The position numbers were made by a program, and so were the translations under genes. Below the pieces are notes generated by a model. It was not told the origin of the DNA. It made no database searches and was given only the letters and a program-made list of their open reading frames with translations. Of a stretch of DNA of 64,000 bases, positions 41,118 through 51,451 are shown piece after piece (positions within the stretch are counted from its first letter, which is position 1; each line of letters opens with the position of its first letter). The DNA lies in the NCBI GenBank assembly GCA_963210315.1, contig OY723251.1, forward strand, positions 1,922,001 to 1,986,000. The letters run 5' to 3'. The stretch is from Rhynchopus euleeides (Eukaryota; Euglenozoa; Diplonemea; Diplonemida; Diplonemidae).

Positions 41118-41245
41118 GAAATCGTACGACTGAAGCTTCAGGATCAACACCACAGGGCCTCAACACATAGTGCGCGCTCACCATCGTCCGGAACTGTTCT
41201 CCCACAGTTACTGCAGGGTGTACTACACTAAAGGAGTACGATTTC
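41118..41245. repeat. Family X short TIR repeat, copy X3
   Basis: Shorter complete copy: GAAATCGTACGACTGAAGC at the left, AGGAGTACGATTTCC at the right, with GTCCGGAACTGTTCTCCCAC inside. Confidence 0.8.
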
Positions 41246-41309
41246 CCTGAATTTTCCGGGCACTGATTCACGAATTTACATCTGGAGGGAGCCCGGTCGT
41301 CTCAGCTTC

Positions 41310-41395
41310 TGTCTGCGCGCCCTGCCGTACTGTGGCTGCTTATGTGGGCGAGCGCAGCAGGTTCTATTTTTACTTCTACCGGAACGCTCCTTGCA
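41310..41395 (-). repeat. Reversed fragment matching the LINE 3' tail
   Basis: Read on the minus strand it gives AGAACCTGCTGCGCT and AAGCAGCCACAGTACG, matching the LINE 3' end at 38965-39030. It is either a severely 5'-truncated LINE copy or a SINE that shares the LINE tail. Confidence 0.7.
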
Positions 41396-42320
41396 TGGTA
41401 CTACACTTCTCGAGGTGAGTGGTGGTGATCGTGCCCTTTCCGCACGCAGGGAGGCCTTGCTTCTCTTGCTGGTGTTGGTTGCGGTGGTGGAGGGAGGGTC
41501 CAAAGCTGGGAGGTCGGGAGGCCTACGTGGAAGTCTGCGGCATGGAGGCCGCAACCCACCAGCCCGCGGGCGAAAGTCGCATTGTCCGTTCCATATTCAG
41601 TCCCAATAAATAGTGGACCGTAAAAAAGATGGAACGTTTGGCCTTTTTTTGGGAACTTGGAACATTTTTACGGTCCACCCTTTTTCCGTTTACGGTACAT
41701 GTATTTTACATGTATATTTCATGCATTTACATGTATTTTACATGTATAATACTTGTCATGCAAGTATTATACATGTAAAATACTTGCATGGCAAGTAAAA
41801 TACATGTATAATACTTGCATGACAAGTAAAATACTTGCATGCAAGTAAAATACATGTATTTTACTTGCATGCAAGTATTTTACTTGTCATGCAAGTATTT
41901 TACATGTATAATACTTGCATGACAAGTATTATACATGTAAAATACATGTAAATGCATGAAATATACATGTAAAATACATGTATATCAAGTAAAGATACAT
42001 GTATAATAGTTGACATGCAAGTATTATACATGTATTTTTACTTGATATACATGTATTTTACATGTATATTTCAGGCATATACATGTATTATACATGTATA
42101 ATAGTTGACATGCAAGTATTATACATGTATAATACATGTATATACTTGTAGTTATACATGTAAAATTTACAAGATCCCACCGTGTCAGCAATACTTCTGC
42201 CAAGACCCCCCCCCCACCTCCCCCACCCCCACCCCCTCCCACAAGCTCTCCAGACATAAATGGCATGCACTCTGCCACACCCCACCCCTCCAACACCCAC
42301 AGGGACGCCGAACCCAAGCA

Positions 42321-44037
42321 ATGCCCCCCGCACGCCCTCCCCACCGCCCGGGCATCACCCCTCTGCGCGCCCTACGGCAGCCCCACCCCACCGCACAAAA
42401 AAACACCCGCCTTCTCCTCAACATCTTGCTGCTGCTGCTGCTGCTTCTCCCTGGCCCATGCTGCCCCGCTGCGCCGGAGGAGCAGGGCAGGGGTGGGGGC
42501 ACCTCTGGCGGGCCCTCGGAGGGGGACCGCAGCTCGCCTGCCACATCCAACACCGCGGAGCGGATTGAGAGGTTCAACGCGTGGTTTCGGGAGAACTATG
42601 GTGGGCAGCTCAAGCTGTCTGTCAGGCCAACGGAAGGCGCAGGTGGTGGTTACGGCGTCTACACCTCTGAGCGAATCGAGGAGGGGGAGCCTTACCTCCG
42701 CATCCCTGTGGGGCTGCTGATGAGCGAGGGCACTATGCTACAGCGCAGCCCGGATCTCCACCGCGCCATCTCGGGTGTGCAGGACAGGCTGCTGCGCATC
42801 GCCCTCTTCCTCATGCATGAGAGGTGGGTGAAGCGGAAGGGTTCCTTTTTCAGGCATTATATCAACACAATACCCCATCTGATGGACACCCCGCAGTATT
42901 ACAGCGATGCGGAGCTGCAGGAGCTCGAAGGGGCGGACATCGCGCCCCGGGTTCGGAGGGAGAGGGTGTCGTGGAAGGAGCAGCACCGGCAGCTCAACGC
43001 CAGCATCTTCGCGAAGAACCCCGGGGTCTTCCCGCAGAAGCCCTTTGGGAGTTATTCGAAGTTTCGGTGGGCGAAGAGTATCCTCGCGACGCGGAGTATC
43101 TGGGTGGGGGGGAGGCCGTGCCTTGTCCCGTTTCTCGACATGGTGAACTGTAAGGAGGGTCCCGACCCGTCGAAGGTTCACGCCACCCATGCGGAGGGGG
43201 GGACGCATGCCACGACCTATGCTGCGTGGGGGTTCGGCGCAGGGGATGAGGTGTTTGAGAATTACGGGCAGAGGGACTTTGTATACTTCCTCAACCACGG
43301 GTTCAGCGTGCCGAACAACAGCCACGACTGCATCGATGTGGCGCGGCACGTTGCATTCCCGGGGGACCGGGGCAGCGGCGGTGCGGCGGAGGGTCGTGAC
43401 GCCGAGGAGGACCGCCTGGTGGTGAAGGCGGTGCAGCGCCTGGGGCTGCGTGCGGCGCTGGCGAGGCGAGCTGCCTGTGTCGCGCCCCCAGCGAAGCCTG
43501 TGCCGGTGGAGCTGTTCCAGCTGCTGCGGGTGGCGGCGTTGAGCGGCGCGGAGGCGAGGCAGCATGCGGCGGACCCGTCGCAGCGGTTTGCGGCCCCGCT
43601 GTCCGCTGGGAACGAGCGGCGCGCGCTGGGGCTGCTGATCGATGTCGGGCACCGCTTCCTCGAGGGGTTTCCCACGACGCCACGGTATGGAAATCTATTA
43701 AGGATTCCCTTCCCTTCCTCCTCCCGCCAGGCTTTTGCTTGTCTCTGCCTTCACGCTCGATAGTTAAAACCGGGCAATGCCTCCGTGCGCCCAGGAGAAC
43801 ACGAAACACCGACCCCCCCTCACCGGGGGACGCTACGAACACTGCCAAAAATAGTTCAAATTGTTCAAACCCCCTCCGCACGCCCCTCGCAGGGAAGACG
43901 AGCTGATCCTCCAGCAGGGCGGCATCTCCTTCAGGCTCCGGATGATCGTCACATTCCGCCTGTCGCAGAAGCGGCAGGCAATGTCCCTGGTGCGGTGGGC
44001 AGACGCCCAGATATCCACCCTATCGCGGGGGGGATAG
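42321..44037 (+). CDS. SET-domain lysine/histidine methyltransferase, Rubisco-LSMT/SETD3 type (2 exons)
   Basis: CDS 42321-43684 plus 43893-44037, 502 residues. The N-terminus has a basic stretch then LLLNILLLLLLLLPGPCC, a signal peptide or anchor; with a plastid this could be the first part of a bipartite presequence. The SET domain follows: GGYGVYTSERIEEGEPYLRI, then VPFLDMVNCKEG, then VFENYGQRDFVYFLNHGF, which matches the split SET fold of plant Rubisco LSMT and animal SETD3. The usual Asn-His of DM-NH is Asn-Cys here. The C-terminal substrate-binding region is helical and continues across the intron (FPTTPR|EDELILQQGG). Targets in this family are Rubisco, aldolase or actin; the target here is unknown. 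Copy B of the ACATGTA element ends 136 bp before the start codon, close enough to affect the promoter. Confidence 0.85.
43685..43892 (+). other. SET-gene intron carrying a dispersed repeat
   Basis: A 208-nt GT-AG intron, phase 2, donor CACG|GTATGG, acceptor CCCTCGCAG|GGAAGAC. About 43770-43865 matches the sequence split around elements F and G at 25333-25383 and 29868-29930, so the intron holds an uninterrupted copy of that repeat. Confidence 0.8.
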
Positions 44038-45099
44038 GTAGGGTCGGGCAGCGCCGGATTGCCCTGCGGGCAGAGCTGTCGCTCAGAGGGGCGCGGTGGC
44101 GGGTCCTTCCCGAGCGCAGTGCCACACGGAGGCACAGTGTGTTAGGGGCTGCTTGTCTCTGGTGACCTGCATGGGATGGCATTTTGCCCAGGCCAGGAGG
44201 AGGGGCTTGCAAACGGCAGCGACTCCTCAGGGCATAGTCACTACGCACCCCCTCCTCCCCTGTTTAGGGAGCACTGTCGTGCTGCCTAAACTGGAGAATG
44301 GGGTGGTGCGGTGTGGTGTTGGTGTATACACGGGGCTGTGGGGGCTGTGGCCTGCCTGCTGGCTGTGTGGGGGTGGGGGGCCTGTGGCTCCTCCCCTCTC
44401 TCACACGAAAATGCGGCGGGAAAGGAAATGGATTAGCTTATGCCGTGGTGTGTGCTGGTGTATAGTCTTCGCTCTGTGCCACGCTGTGTGTCAAAGCTGT
44501 GTCACTTACAGCAGCCAGTTTAGCGAGGGACGGGCTCCACCTCAGACGGGCTGTAAGAAAAGCGTAGCAACCGTGCTTCCTTCTTCCTTAATGATGCGTT
44601 GACGCTTCCACCACCCTAGAGCCTGCTGCTTTGATGTGGGTGTGGAGCACATGTGAACACGAGATAGCTAGACACACAGAAAAGGAACAGGATCGTCGGA
44701 AGCACTCCTACACTTTTACGCATCATAAATGTGCTCAAAAAAGGGTTGCTGGGACCGCCGGGTTTCTTTTGTTTTGTTTGTGCAAGACCTTCTGGTCACC
44801 TGCACGTTGGGGGCGTGGAGTGTAGGTGAACAAAACAGTGCTCCCCACTGCAACCTTTTTAGTTCTGAACGCCTTGCGTGAGCACGGCGCGTTTGACACA
44901 AAAAAATTGGGGTGAAGCCACCACCCTCACCCCCTGGGATCCATGTTGATTCCATCTCTTTTAGATATACGAAGATAGCGGCATGCCCCTGCTACACGCT
45001 ACACACACGCGAGGTTGCAAAGGTTTGGTTGGTTGCCCCTTGGTTGCCTCACTGCCCCTTCTCTGTAAGAAACCCCCTTTAGACAACACGCTAAGTGCG
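44038..45099. other. Intergenic, no gene seen
   Basis: 3' flank of the SET gene. No domain on either strand. Confidence 0.4.
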
Positions 45100-45237
45100 A
45101 GAGGAGACTCCCTGAAGGGCGATCGTGAAATCAATCTCGCAGCTGTGCAACAGAACCCCAAGGCCTTGCAGTACGTGCACGACTCCCTGAAGGATGATCC
45201 TGAAGTGAATGCTGCAGTGCAACAGGACACCTAAGGC
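45100..45237 (+). pseudogene. DUF4116-like repeat fragment
   Basis: Two consecutive copies of a short repeat: DSLKGDREINLAAVQQNPKA then LQYVH, and DSLKDDPEVNAAVQQD, stop. The pattern (short charged LK-D, then AAVQQNP-ALQYV) is that of DUF4116 repeats, which usually occur in long tandem proteins of algae and other protists. Only about 45 codons remain, with no convincing start of its own (an in-frame ATG is at 44983), so this is probably a remnant or an exon of an unannotated gene. Confidence 0.55.
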
Positions 45238-45645
45238 AATCAGGTGTCGTGTCCTCACGCCCTGAAGCTCCAGCGAACACAACCCCCCCCGCCCCTGATA
45301 GGACCAAAGGTTGGGGAAAGTTGCGCAAGCCTTCTGGGCCAGGAAGACCCTACCCCACCCCCACCCCACCCCGCCACCCTTCAGAGCAAGCCCGGCTTTC
45401 CAGCGGGGGGGTTTTTCCCGACAGCATCCCCACCCCCCGAGGCCCCCCCTCTTTTCTGACACACGCCCTATCACCCCACCCAGCCACCACCCCCCGACAG
45501 GGAGTGCGGTGGCGTGCCACACCACACACCTCACACCCGGCCCCATCCCCATCCCCTTCCCCTCGCCTCGATCCTCCGGCGTGCAGAGGGGCAGGCAGGG
45601 AAGGGGAGGGAGGGCGGGGGTGGGGGTGGTGGTGGGTAGCGCGGC
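45238..45645. other. Intergenic, C-rich
   Basis: C-rich low-complexity DNA upstream of the FYVE gene. No other feature. Confidence 0.4.
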
Positions 45646-46722
45646 ATGTCGCATGTCGCCCCCGCAACCGCGATGCCGGTGGGGCAGCGCGCGCCCTCCT
45701 GGGCGATGTCAATGATGGGCGTCCGGGGGCCCAACCCGCCACGCCCGGAGGGGGCGGGCGCCGGGGTCGGGATGCGGATCAGCGGCCTCCCCCCACCTCC
45801 GGGGGACAGAGGGGCGCCGTCCTCCTCGCCTCCGGAATCCCCGGCGAGCACCGTGCCTGCGACCCCGGGGGCAAATAGCGACTCACACACACCCACAGCC
45901 TCCTCTTCCTCTCCCCCTCAGCCGGGGAAGGCCTTTGCAGACGCGGAGAAGCGTGGGTGCAAACAATTCAAACCCCCGCAGCAAAGCGCTGCCGCGCTGA
46001 AGCCGGGCCACCGGCTCTATGCCCCAGCCAAGCGGCACCGCAGGTCGCGGATGAAGCGGCGGCAGCAGATGGGGGGCGCCCCTGCGGGGCTGTCCTCCCT
46101 CGAGTGGGCCCACGACGAGGATCAGGACTCCGGGGGGCTGAGCTACTGCAGGCAGAATGCGCTGGGGCTGCGCGTGCTGTGCCTCTGCGGGCAGGACCCT
46201 TGCCGGTGCAGGGGCGGGGGGAGGTTTGTCGACGAGGGGGGGAGGTGGGTGAAGAAGCAGCCGACGGAGTCTGAACAGCTGGCGCAGGTGCAGGGGTGCA
46301 TCCCGTTCTACGGAAATTCGGATGTGCTGGTGAGCACCGTGTCCGTCGCGCACATCCCGCCCGTCGTTCTGACGAGGTCGCACCCCTCCTGGCTGTCGAA
46401 CCGGTCTGCCAGCAGATGTACAATCTGCACCCGCACCTTCACCCTCTTCTTCCGCCGCCACCACTGCCGCGGCTGCGGCATCCTCATCTGCTCCATATGC
46501 TCCGTGATGGGCGAGGGTGTTCCCCCGCCCTGGCGTGCGCAACGCCTCTGCAGCTCGTGCCACTCCTCTCTCTTCCTCATCGCGAGCAGCCAGCACCAAC
46601 GCGAGGGCGGCGGCAGCAGTGCCAGCGGGCAGCAGAATTCCCGGAACTCCCTCCCCGCGCCGGCTGCTGCGGCGGTGCTGTCGGCGCATGGGAAGGCATC
46701 ACTGTCACGGACGTATTCCTGA
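45646..46722 (+). CDS. FYVE zinc-finger protein
   Basis: 358 residues from the ATG at 45646 (a second ATG is at 45714). Residues 1-150 are Pro/Ser-rich and probably disordered, with a basic patch (KRHRRSRMKRR). A Cys-rich stretch (LGLRVLCLCGQDPCRCRG) precedes the FYVE finger at about residues 250-305: SRCTICTRTFTLFFRRHHC, then RGCGILICSICS and QRLCSSC. RRHHCRGCG is the lipid-contact motif, and WxxD appears as WLSN. FYVE domains bind phosphatidylinositol 3-phosphate on endosomes, so a trafficking role is likely. CTCTTCCTCTCCCCCTCAG at about 45900-45920 looks like an acceptor; a short in-frame intron cannot be excluded. Confidence 0.82.
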   Translation: MSHVAPATAMPVGQRAPSWAMSMMGVRGPNPPRPEGAGAGVGMRISGLPPPPGDRGAPSSSPPESPASTVPATPGANSDSHTPTASSSSPPQPGKAFADAEKRGCKQFKPPQQSAAALKPGHRLYAPAKRHRRSRMKRRQQMGGAPAGLSSLEWAHDEDQDSGGLSYCRQNALGLRVLCLCGQDPCRCRGGGRFVDEGGRWVKKQPTESEQLAQVQGCIPFYGNSDVLVSTVSVAHIPPVVLTRSHPSWLSNRSASRCTICTRTFTLFFRRHHCRGCGILICSICSVMGEGVPPPWRAQRLCSSCHSSLFLIASSQHQREGGGSSASGQQNSRNSLPAPAAAAVLSAHGKASLSRTYS

Positions 46723-49498
46723 GGGGAGAGGGTTCTAGAGAGAACGGGGGATGGGGAGGGGGGAGGGGCGTTTTGATCTGGCTGATGCCTTGGCGTTGGC
46801 TGGGGCTTCAGGAGCTTCAGGAGGGGGGAGGGGCAGGACGCCAGCGGCACGATGTCAAATCACTTGAGGGTGACAGCGGCAGGGGATGTTGTGGCGGTGT
46901 CTTGTCTTCCTGTGTAGGGGTGTGGTGTGGTGTCTTGATACTGAAGGAGGGGATGACGGGCGAACATGTTGGCGTGTGTTGCGGCGCATGGTGCAAAGAC
47001 AGAGAGTGATGCACGTGAGGGTTCGTGACTGGCGCCATGATGCAACACTTTGTCAAAGAAGCGAAGGAAAGGGGGGAGGAGAGGGGGAGGGAGGAGGGGG
47101 TGGGCTCGATGCGGGTTTGCTTCGTTATCATTCAGGGTCCACTGTTCGGGGGTGAAGGGGTTGCGTGTGGGGCGGAGGGGGGGAGGGGGGGGAGGGGCGA
47201 TGATGTTCTCACAATTGCAGGACGAGCCCACATCGGGGTGTGGCATGCGAACGAAATTACGGTGGTGGAGGGTGCCTTTTGTGGCTGCAAGACTGCCAAG
47301 CGCATAAAAAAAATCGATTCTTGCAGCCGTGGATGTGATATGAGGGTGGGGGTGGGGGTGGGGAGCGCGGGCCGCCAGCACCTGCTCCCCAACAAAGAAT
47401 TCAGAAGCCTCTGAAAGAGTAAGGAATAATGCCACGCGCTGCCCTGTCGTCACATGCCCTTCCCCGCTACACTGCCCACGCAACCCTCACACCCCACGCG
47501 CATGTCGCGCTGGCTGGGACCTCCTCGGATCAGCGCGCCGTGCACACCCCAACCTTTCCTGGGCTACCTGGAGTGGGAATCAACCTTCAACCACCTATAT
47601 GTGCCAAAATAAAAGAGAAGAAACCAGCAGAAAAGAGGGGTTTCGCTTCGGAAATGCATACAATTGTGCCCTGTCCGCATTGGCGGAGACACAGGAGACA
47701 AGGCTGTGCACAGCTAGTTTTCTTTGTGCAACGGTCTTGACCAGCCAAGGGTGCGGAACCAACTGTCAGGAGAGGATCGAGCGGAATAACGGATGCTGAT
47801 TGTGGCAACGAGCGATAACCCCCCTCACCCCTGCCGCCCTGCGGCCGCAGTGTTATGTGTATTTGTCGTGGTGTATAAAGAAGCAATGGTGTTGTACTCT
47901 TCTTCTCCCCCCCTTCTTCGAAAGCCTCTTCCTATCGCCCAACCCCAACCCCCGCAACGCTTTGCGATTGCGCCCCCAGTCGGCGGATCGCAGCGTCGGC
48001 ACCATCTGTGCTGTGTGCGCATTCTAACACGGCGTCGCACGCTGGAAAAAAATGCAGACCAAAATGGAGGCGACGATTGCCATCAGCGGGGCCATGATTT
48101 CGGAAGGGCAATCGCAACAAACCCCCCCCCCCCCTCCCCCACCGAATACGGCCGGAACTTCTGGGAGTCTTCGCAAAATCTGGTGACGAAATCGGTGCGT
48201 TTTTTGGGGTGCATTTCCTCCTATTTATAGGTGAAATCGTCGAAAATTTGCCGAAAACTTGCCGGTAGTGAAGACCCCCTCTGTCACGAGAGTGGGAGAA
48301 GGGGGGCTTGTTGCAAAGGGGTGAGGGTGAACGGCAGTCATCCCGGCACGACCTTCCTGCATGTGCAGTGTGCGTGCTGGTGGTGCTGTGGCTCATGGCC
48401 TCCCTTCGGAGATCCCACGCACGGGTCTGCCGATGAGACCTCACCTTGCCCAAAACTCACACGCCAACGCTTCTTCTCGCCAAGAAAATGGCGCTGCCTT
48501 CTGCGCGTTTCCTGCAAATACAACACCCCAGTGAACAACACCTCTCGTTTTATCATCCCTCTTCTCCCCCCAATTCTCCTCTGCACGTTGTCAATGTTGG
48601 ATTAGCGGACCTGCATCGTACAGAAGTCCACGAGACATGCTGTATGAGAACCGATACGTCATCCTCTGCACGAACCGTGGTTTCTCCTTCCGCCATAGTC
48701 TATGATGGAGCAGATAGCCCAGAACGAACGCTGCCTGCCCTCAGGGTTATGTGTGCTGTTCACAGGACATTGCATCAAGAGCGATTTGCTCGGTGCGTAC
48801 CGTTCTGCGCACTACAGCACGCAGCCCCCTCCGCCTCGTGTGTTCCATCTTTTGGCTGCGCCCTGCGTTGCCCCTCCACCCACACTGCAGGAAGCTGCTG
48901 AGGGGGTGGGGTCTTGGGGTTTGCAAAAAAGGGCTTATTTCTCTCTGCCCCCCCCAGAGCAACGGGGGCAACATGTCGTTTGTTTGTTCTGTCAGCCAGG
49001 CCGCCTTTTCACACATATCAACGGGGCCCCTCCATTTTTTTTTCTGCACCGGAAACTTCTATCGTTTTTCATTCTCCCCTCCGCCCACGCCTCCGTTGTT
49101 TTCGAATAAAAATGGGCTTCGCAAAATGTGTGTTGTTGTGTCAGGTGTATATCACATCAAGACATGGGGAACCCCCGCTCTCGACACTGTGTGCATCAAA
49201 CCGTGTCACTTTGCAGCCAGGTTTGTCAGGGATGGCTGACTCTTTCTCACTATTCTGTGCCAGCTGATTGAGGGTCTGATGCGAGGGTTTCGATCCCAAC
49301 AGGATATCAAGGCGGCACTTCCAACTATTCTGCGGTTCCGAGCGAAGCGTGCCTCCAGGAGAGACATGCAGTGCAGGCGAGGATGTCCTTGAAACGGAAG
49401 AGGCGAAGCCCTTCCTTATGGCTGTGTTTCACAGCGCCTTCTGGCTTTGTGGATACTGTTTGTTCTGGTTACGTTTTCGATTCGGGGGGGGGGGGGTA
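46723..49498. other. Intergenic, no gene seen
   Basis: About 2.8 kb with G-rich tracts (47060-47200), CACACC words and a C13 run (48120). The open frames have no domain and biased low-complexity composition. 3' UTR of the FYVE gene at the left. Confidence 0.4.
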
Positions 49499-50641
49499 GG
49501 GGGGGCTAATTCAACCCAAAAAACGGGAGTAAACCCCACTTTTTCAGGGAGCACCCCTAAACATGAAATCAATGCTACAAACCGACCCAAACCAGTCCAG
49601 AAACGTGTTTCTGGGGGGTTTTGGTGACCTGTGTGGCCCAGAGAGGCCCAGAAACGCGATTTTTTTCAGTTGGCACAGATGTGGTACCAGATGCGGTACC
49701 TGAATGGCCTGAGAAAAACAGCCGGCGGGCACTCCTTTCTGCAGGCACTGCGGCTTGACGTCATATGTCACCATTGCATCAATGTAGTCATGATTGAGCC
49801 ACTTCGATAGTGTTCCGCCCCCTTCACAGTTTTTAAGATCGGCAAGGTGTGTGTATCGTGCTTGGCGTGCCACCGTACCTTTTTCACGTACCCCAATGCT
49901 GGCTGGCACGACATGAACTGCGCCAGCCACTCCGGTGCATCTCCCGGAGGAGGGAGACGAGCTTATCCTCGAGAAGGAAAACGTTCTCGATCCGAGTGGC
50001 GCTCAGCTCATCAGCAGGTTCCTTGTCAGTTGCCTTCAATTATTTGAGGGCGTAGCCGCCCCGTTAGAATGGCAAGGGCCGCTAGTTGATTACTCTCAAT
50101 GAGAACAGGGCATCAAGTGCTCACTTTGGGGGATCTCGAGGTCGCTGAGTTATTGCCACCTCTGAATGGCGTCGGAATGGGCAAACCTTCTGAGCAGCGT
50201 CCTGCTTCCGCCCATAGTGCGTGCCCATCATCTCCGGAACCTCAATCTACAAGGGATACCAACCTTCTCAGTGCAAACACGAGTGCACTTTGGCCTCTGC
50301 CCCCACCTCGCGGTGCTGCTTGTCGCCCCTCGGTACATGGTGCTGTTACATCAATCCGCGTCGTCAAGTAGAGCTTGACCGATGAACCATTCGGTTGCTT
50401 CGACCACAGGTTTCGCTGTATGTTGCAAGCAGCCGCTGTAAACTGGCACAGCACCGGTACCACATCTGTGCCAAAAAATTGGAGACGCAAAAAATGGGCT
50501 TTCCGGGCGGAATTTGGGCCTATTTCGGGTAGAAACCGGATTTCCGGGGTGATATGGGGTGTTTCTGGCCATTTGGTGCCCTTGGGGGCCTCTCTGCGGC
50601 GAAGTTGAAAATTTGGGTTTACTCCCGGTTTTAGCCCCCCC
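49499..50641. mobile_element. 1,143-bp TIR element H, relative of element G
   Basis: Starts GGGGGGGCTAATTC and ends with the approximate complement (TTTTAGCCCCCCC), with TA on both sides (49497-49498, 50642-50643). CGGGAGTAAACCC occurs in both arms, as do GGTACC-centred words. Size, TIR start (G7) and TA duplication match element G, but the rest of the sequence has diverged. G-runs flank both sides. No transposase recognised. Confidence 0.75.
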
Positions 50642-50643
50642 TA

Positions 50644-51451
50644 GGGGGGGGGGGGGGGGCGGGTGGGTGGGTGGGCAGGGTCGGGGTGGTAGTGGAGTGG
50701 GGCTTACTGTGGGGGGGGGGGGGTGAGCCGAGAAAACTAGGAAAAACCCTTCCGTGTGTCTCTATACCTCACGCGCACGCCCCAGCCCTCCCAGGTGAAG
50801 CGGCGTGCACAACGGGCGGGGTGCCTATTCCAACAACGAAACAAGTGTTGATGTTCTTGATTATGTGTCCACGGTTTTTACGTTGTTTCTCTTCGAACCA
50901 CCCACACCCCACCCTAGACGCATGCAGAGGTTTCCCAATATCTACCCCTTCAAAGCCAGGAAGGCTGCTTGTACGCATTCCGATATAGGTGCATCCGGCA
51001 CCAGCGTGTTTTTGCGTGTTCTGTAGTTCCGGTGGTGGTTGATTTTGCTTCAAAAAGGGATGTCATTTCGCACAGCCCACGCAAAGAAGAAAATATCACG
51101 GTCTGAAGCATGATTTGCCAGAACGCTGGCAAAAACCATGTCTGAAGGGAGAGAGGGCTGGGACAGTCTAGCCTGGTGCCTCTGCCTGCCGCCCCCACGC
51201 GCCGATGTGCCGACACCCTTTTAACCGCAGGTTTCACATTGCCCATGTGTCTGTGTGCGGTGGCCCCACATGGCACACCAAATCACCTTAAAAAAACACC
51301 AGCGCCGCAGTCACCCCCACCCCTTCCCCTCCCTTGCCCCTGAGTGAATGCGTGATGCCCCATACCCGCCGACTCTCCACCCCCTCCTGCATGCACCGCC
51401 CACACCGCCCCGCCCCCAGGAGGTAAGGCGTTTACACTTGACACGAGAGGC
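50644..51451. other. Intergenic, poly-G at left, no gene
   Basis: A G-run next to element H, GGGTGGGTGGG words, then mixed DNA leading to the next gene. Confidence 0.4.

Larger units (their letters stand above)
40929..41695. mobile_element. 767-bp TIR element nested in copy B
   Basis: Begins CCGTAAAAGGAAAT and ends TTTCCGTTTACGG, with TA on both sides (40927-40928, 41696-41697). Subterminal GGTGGACCGTAAAAAAGATGG recurs inverted near the other end. It carries a full family X repeat (41118-41245) and a reversed LINE-tail fragment (about 41310-41395). Confidence 0.82.
30864..42184. mobile_element. ACATGTA palindromic element, copy B, opened by three nested insertions
   Basis: The left end (30864, CACGGTGGGATCTTG) and right end (42184, its complement) are the same TIRs as in copy A, and about 45 bp at the two ends are perfectly inverted. 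TC flanks both ends (30862-30863, 42185-42186). The element's own sequence survives as four pieces: 30864-30909, 31255-31349, 40858-40928 and 41696-42184. Joined at the duplicated target bases, they follow the order of copy A. The insertions are 30910-31254, 31350-40857 and 40929-41695. Confidence 0.88.

Noticed and set aside
30864-42184. One large autonomous TIR transposon encoding a reverse transcriptase
   Set aside because: Each inner piece has its own termini and target duplication, so this is nesting rather than one element.
49260-49310. GGGTTTCGATCCC stretch as a tRNA T-arm
   Set aside because: The stem does not pair in the required register and no acceptor stem or anticodon arm surrounds it.
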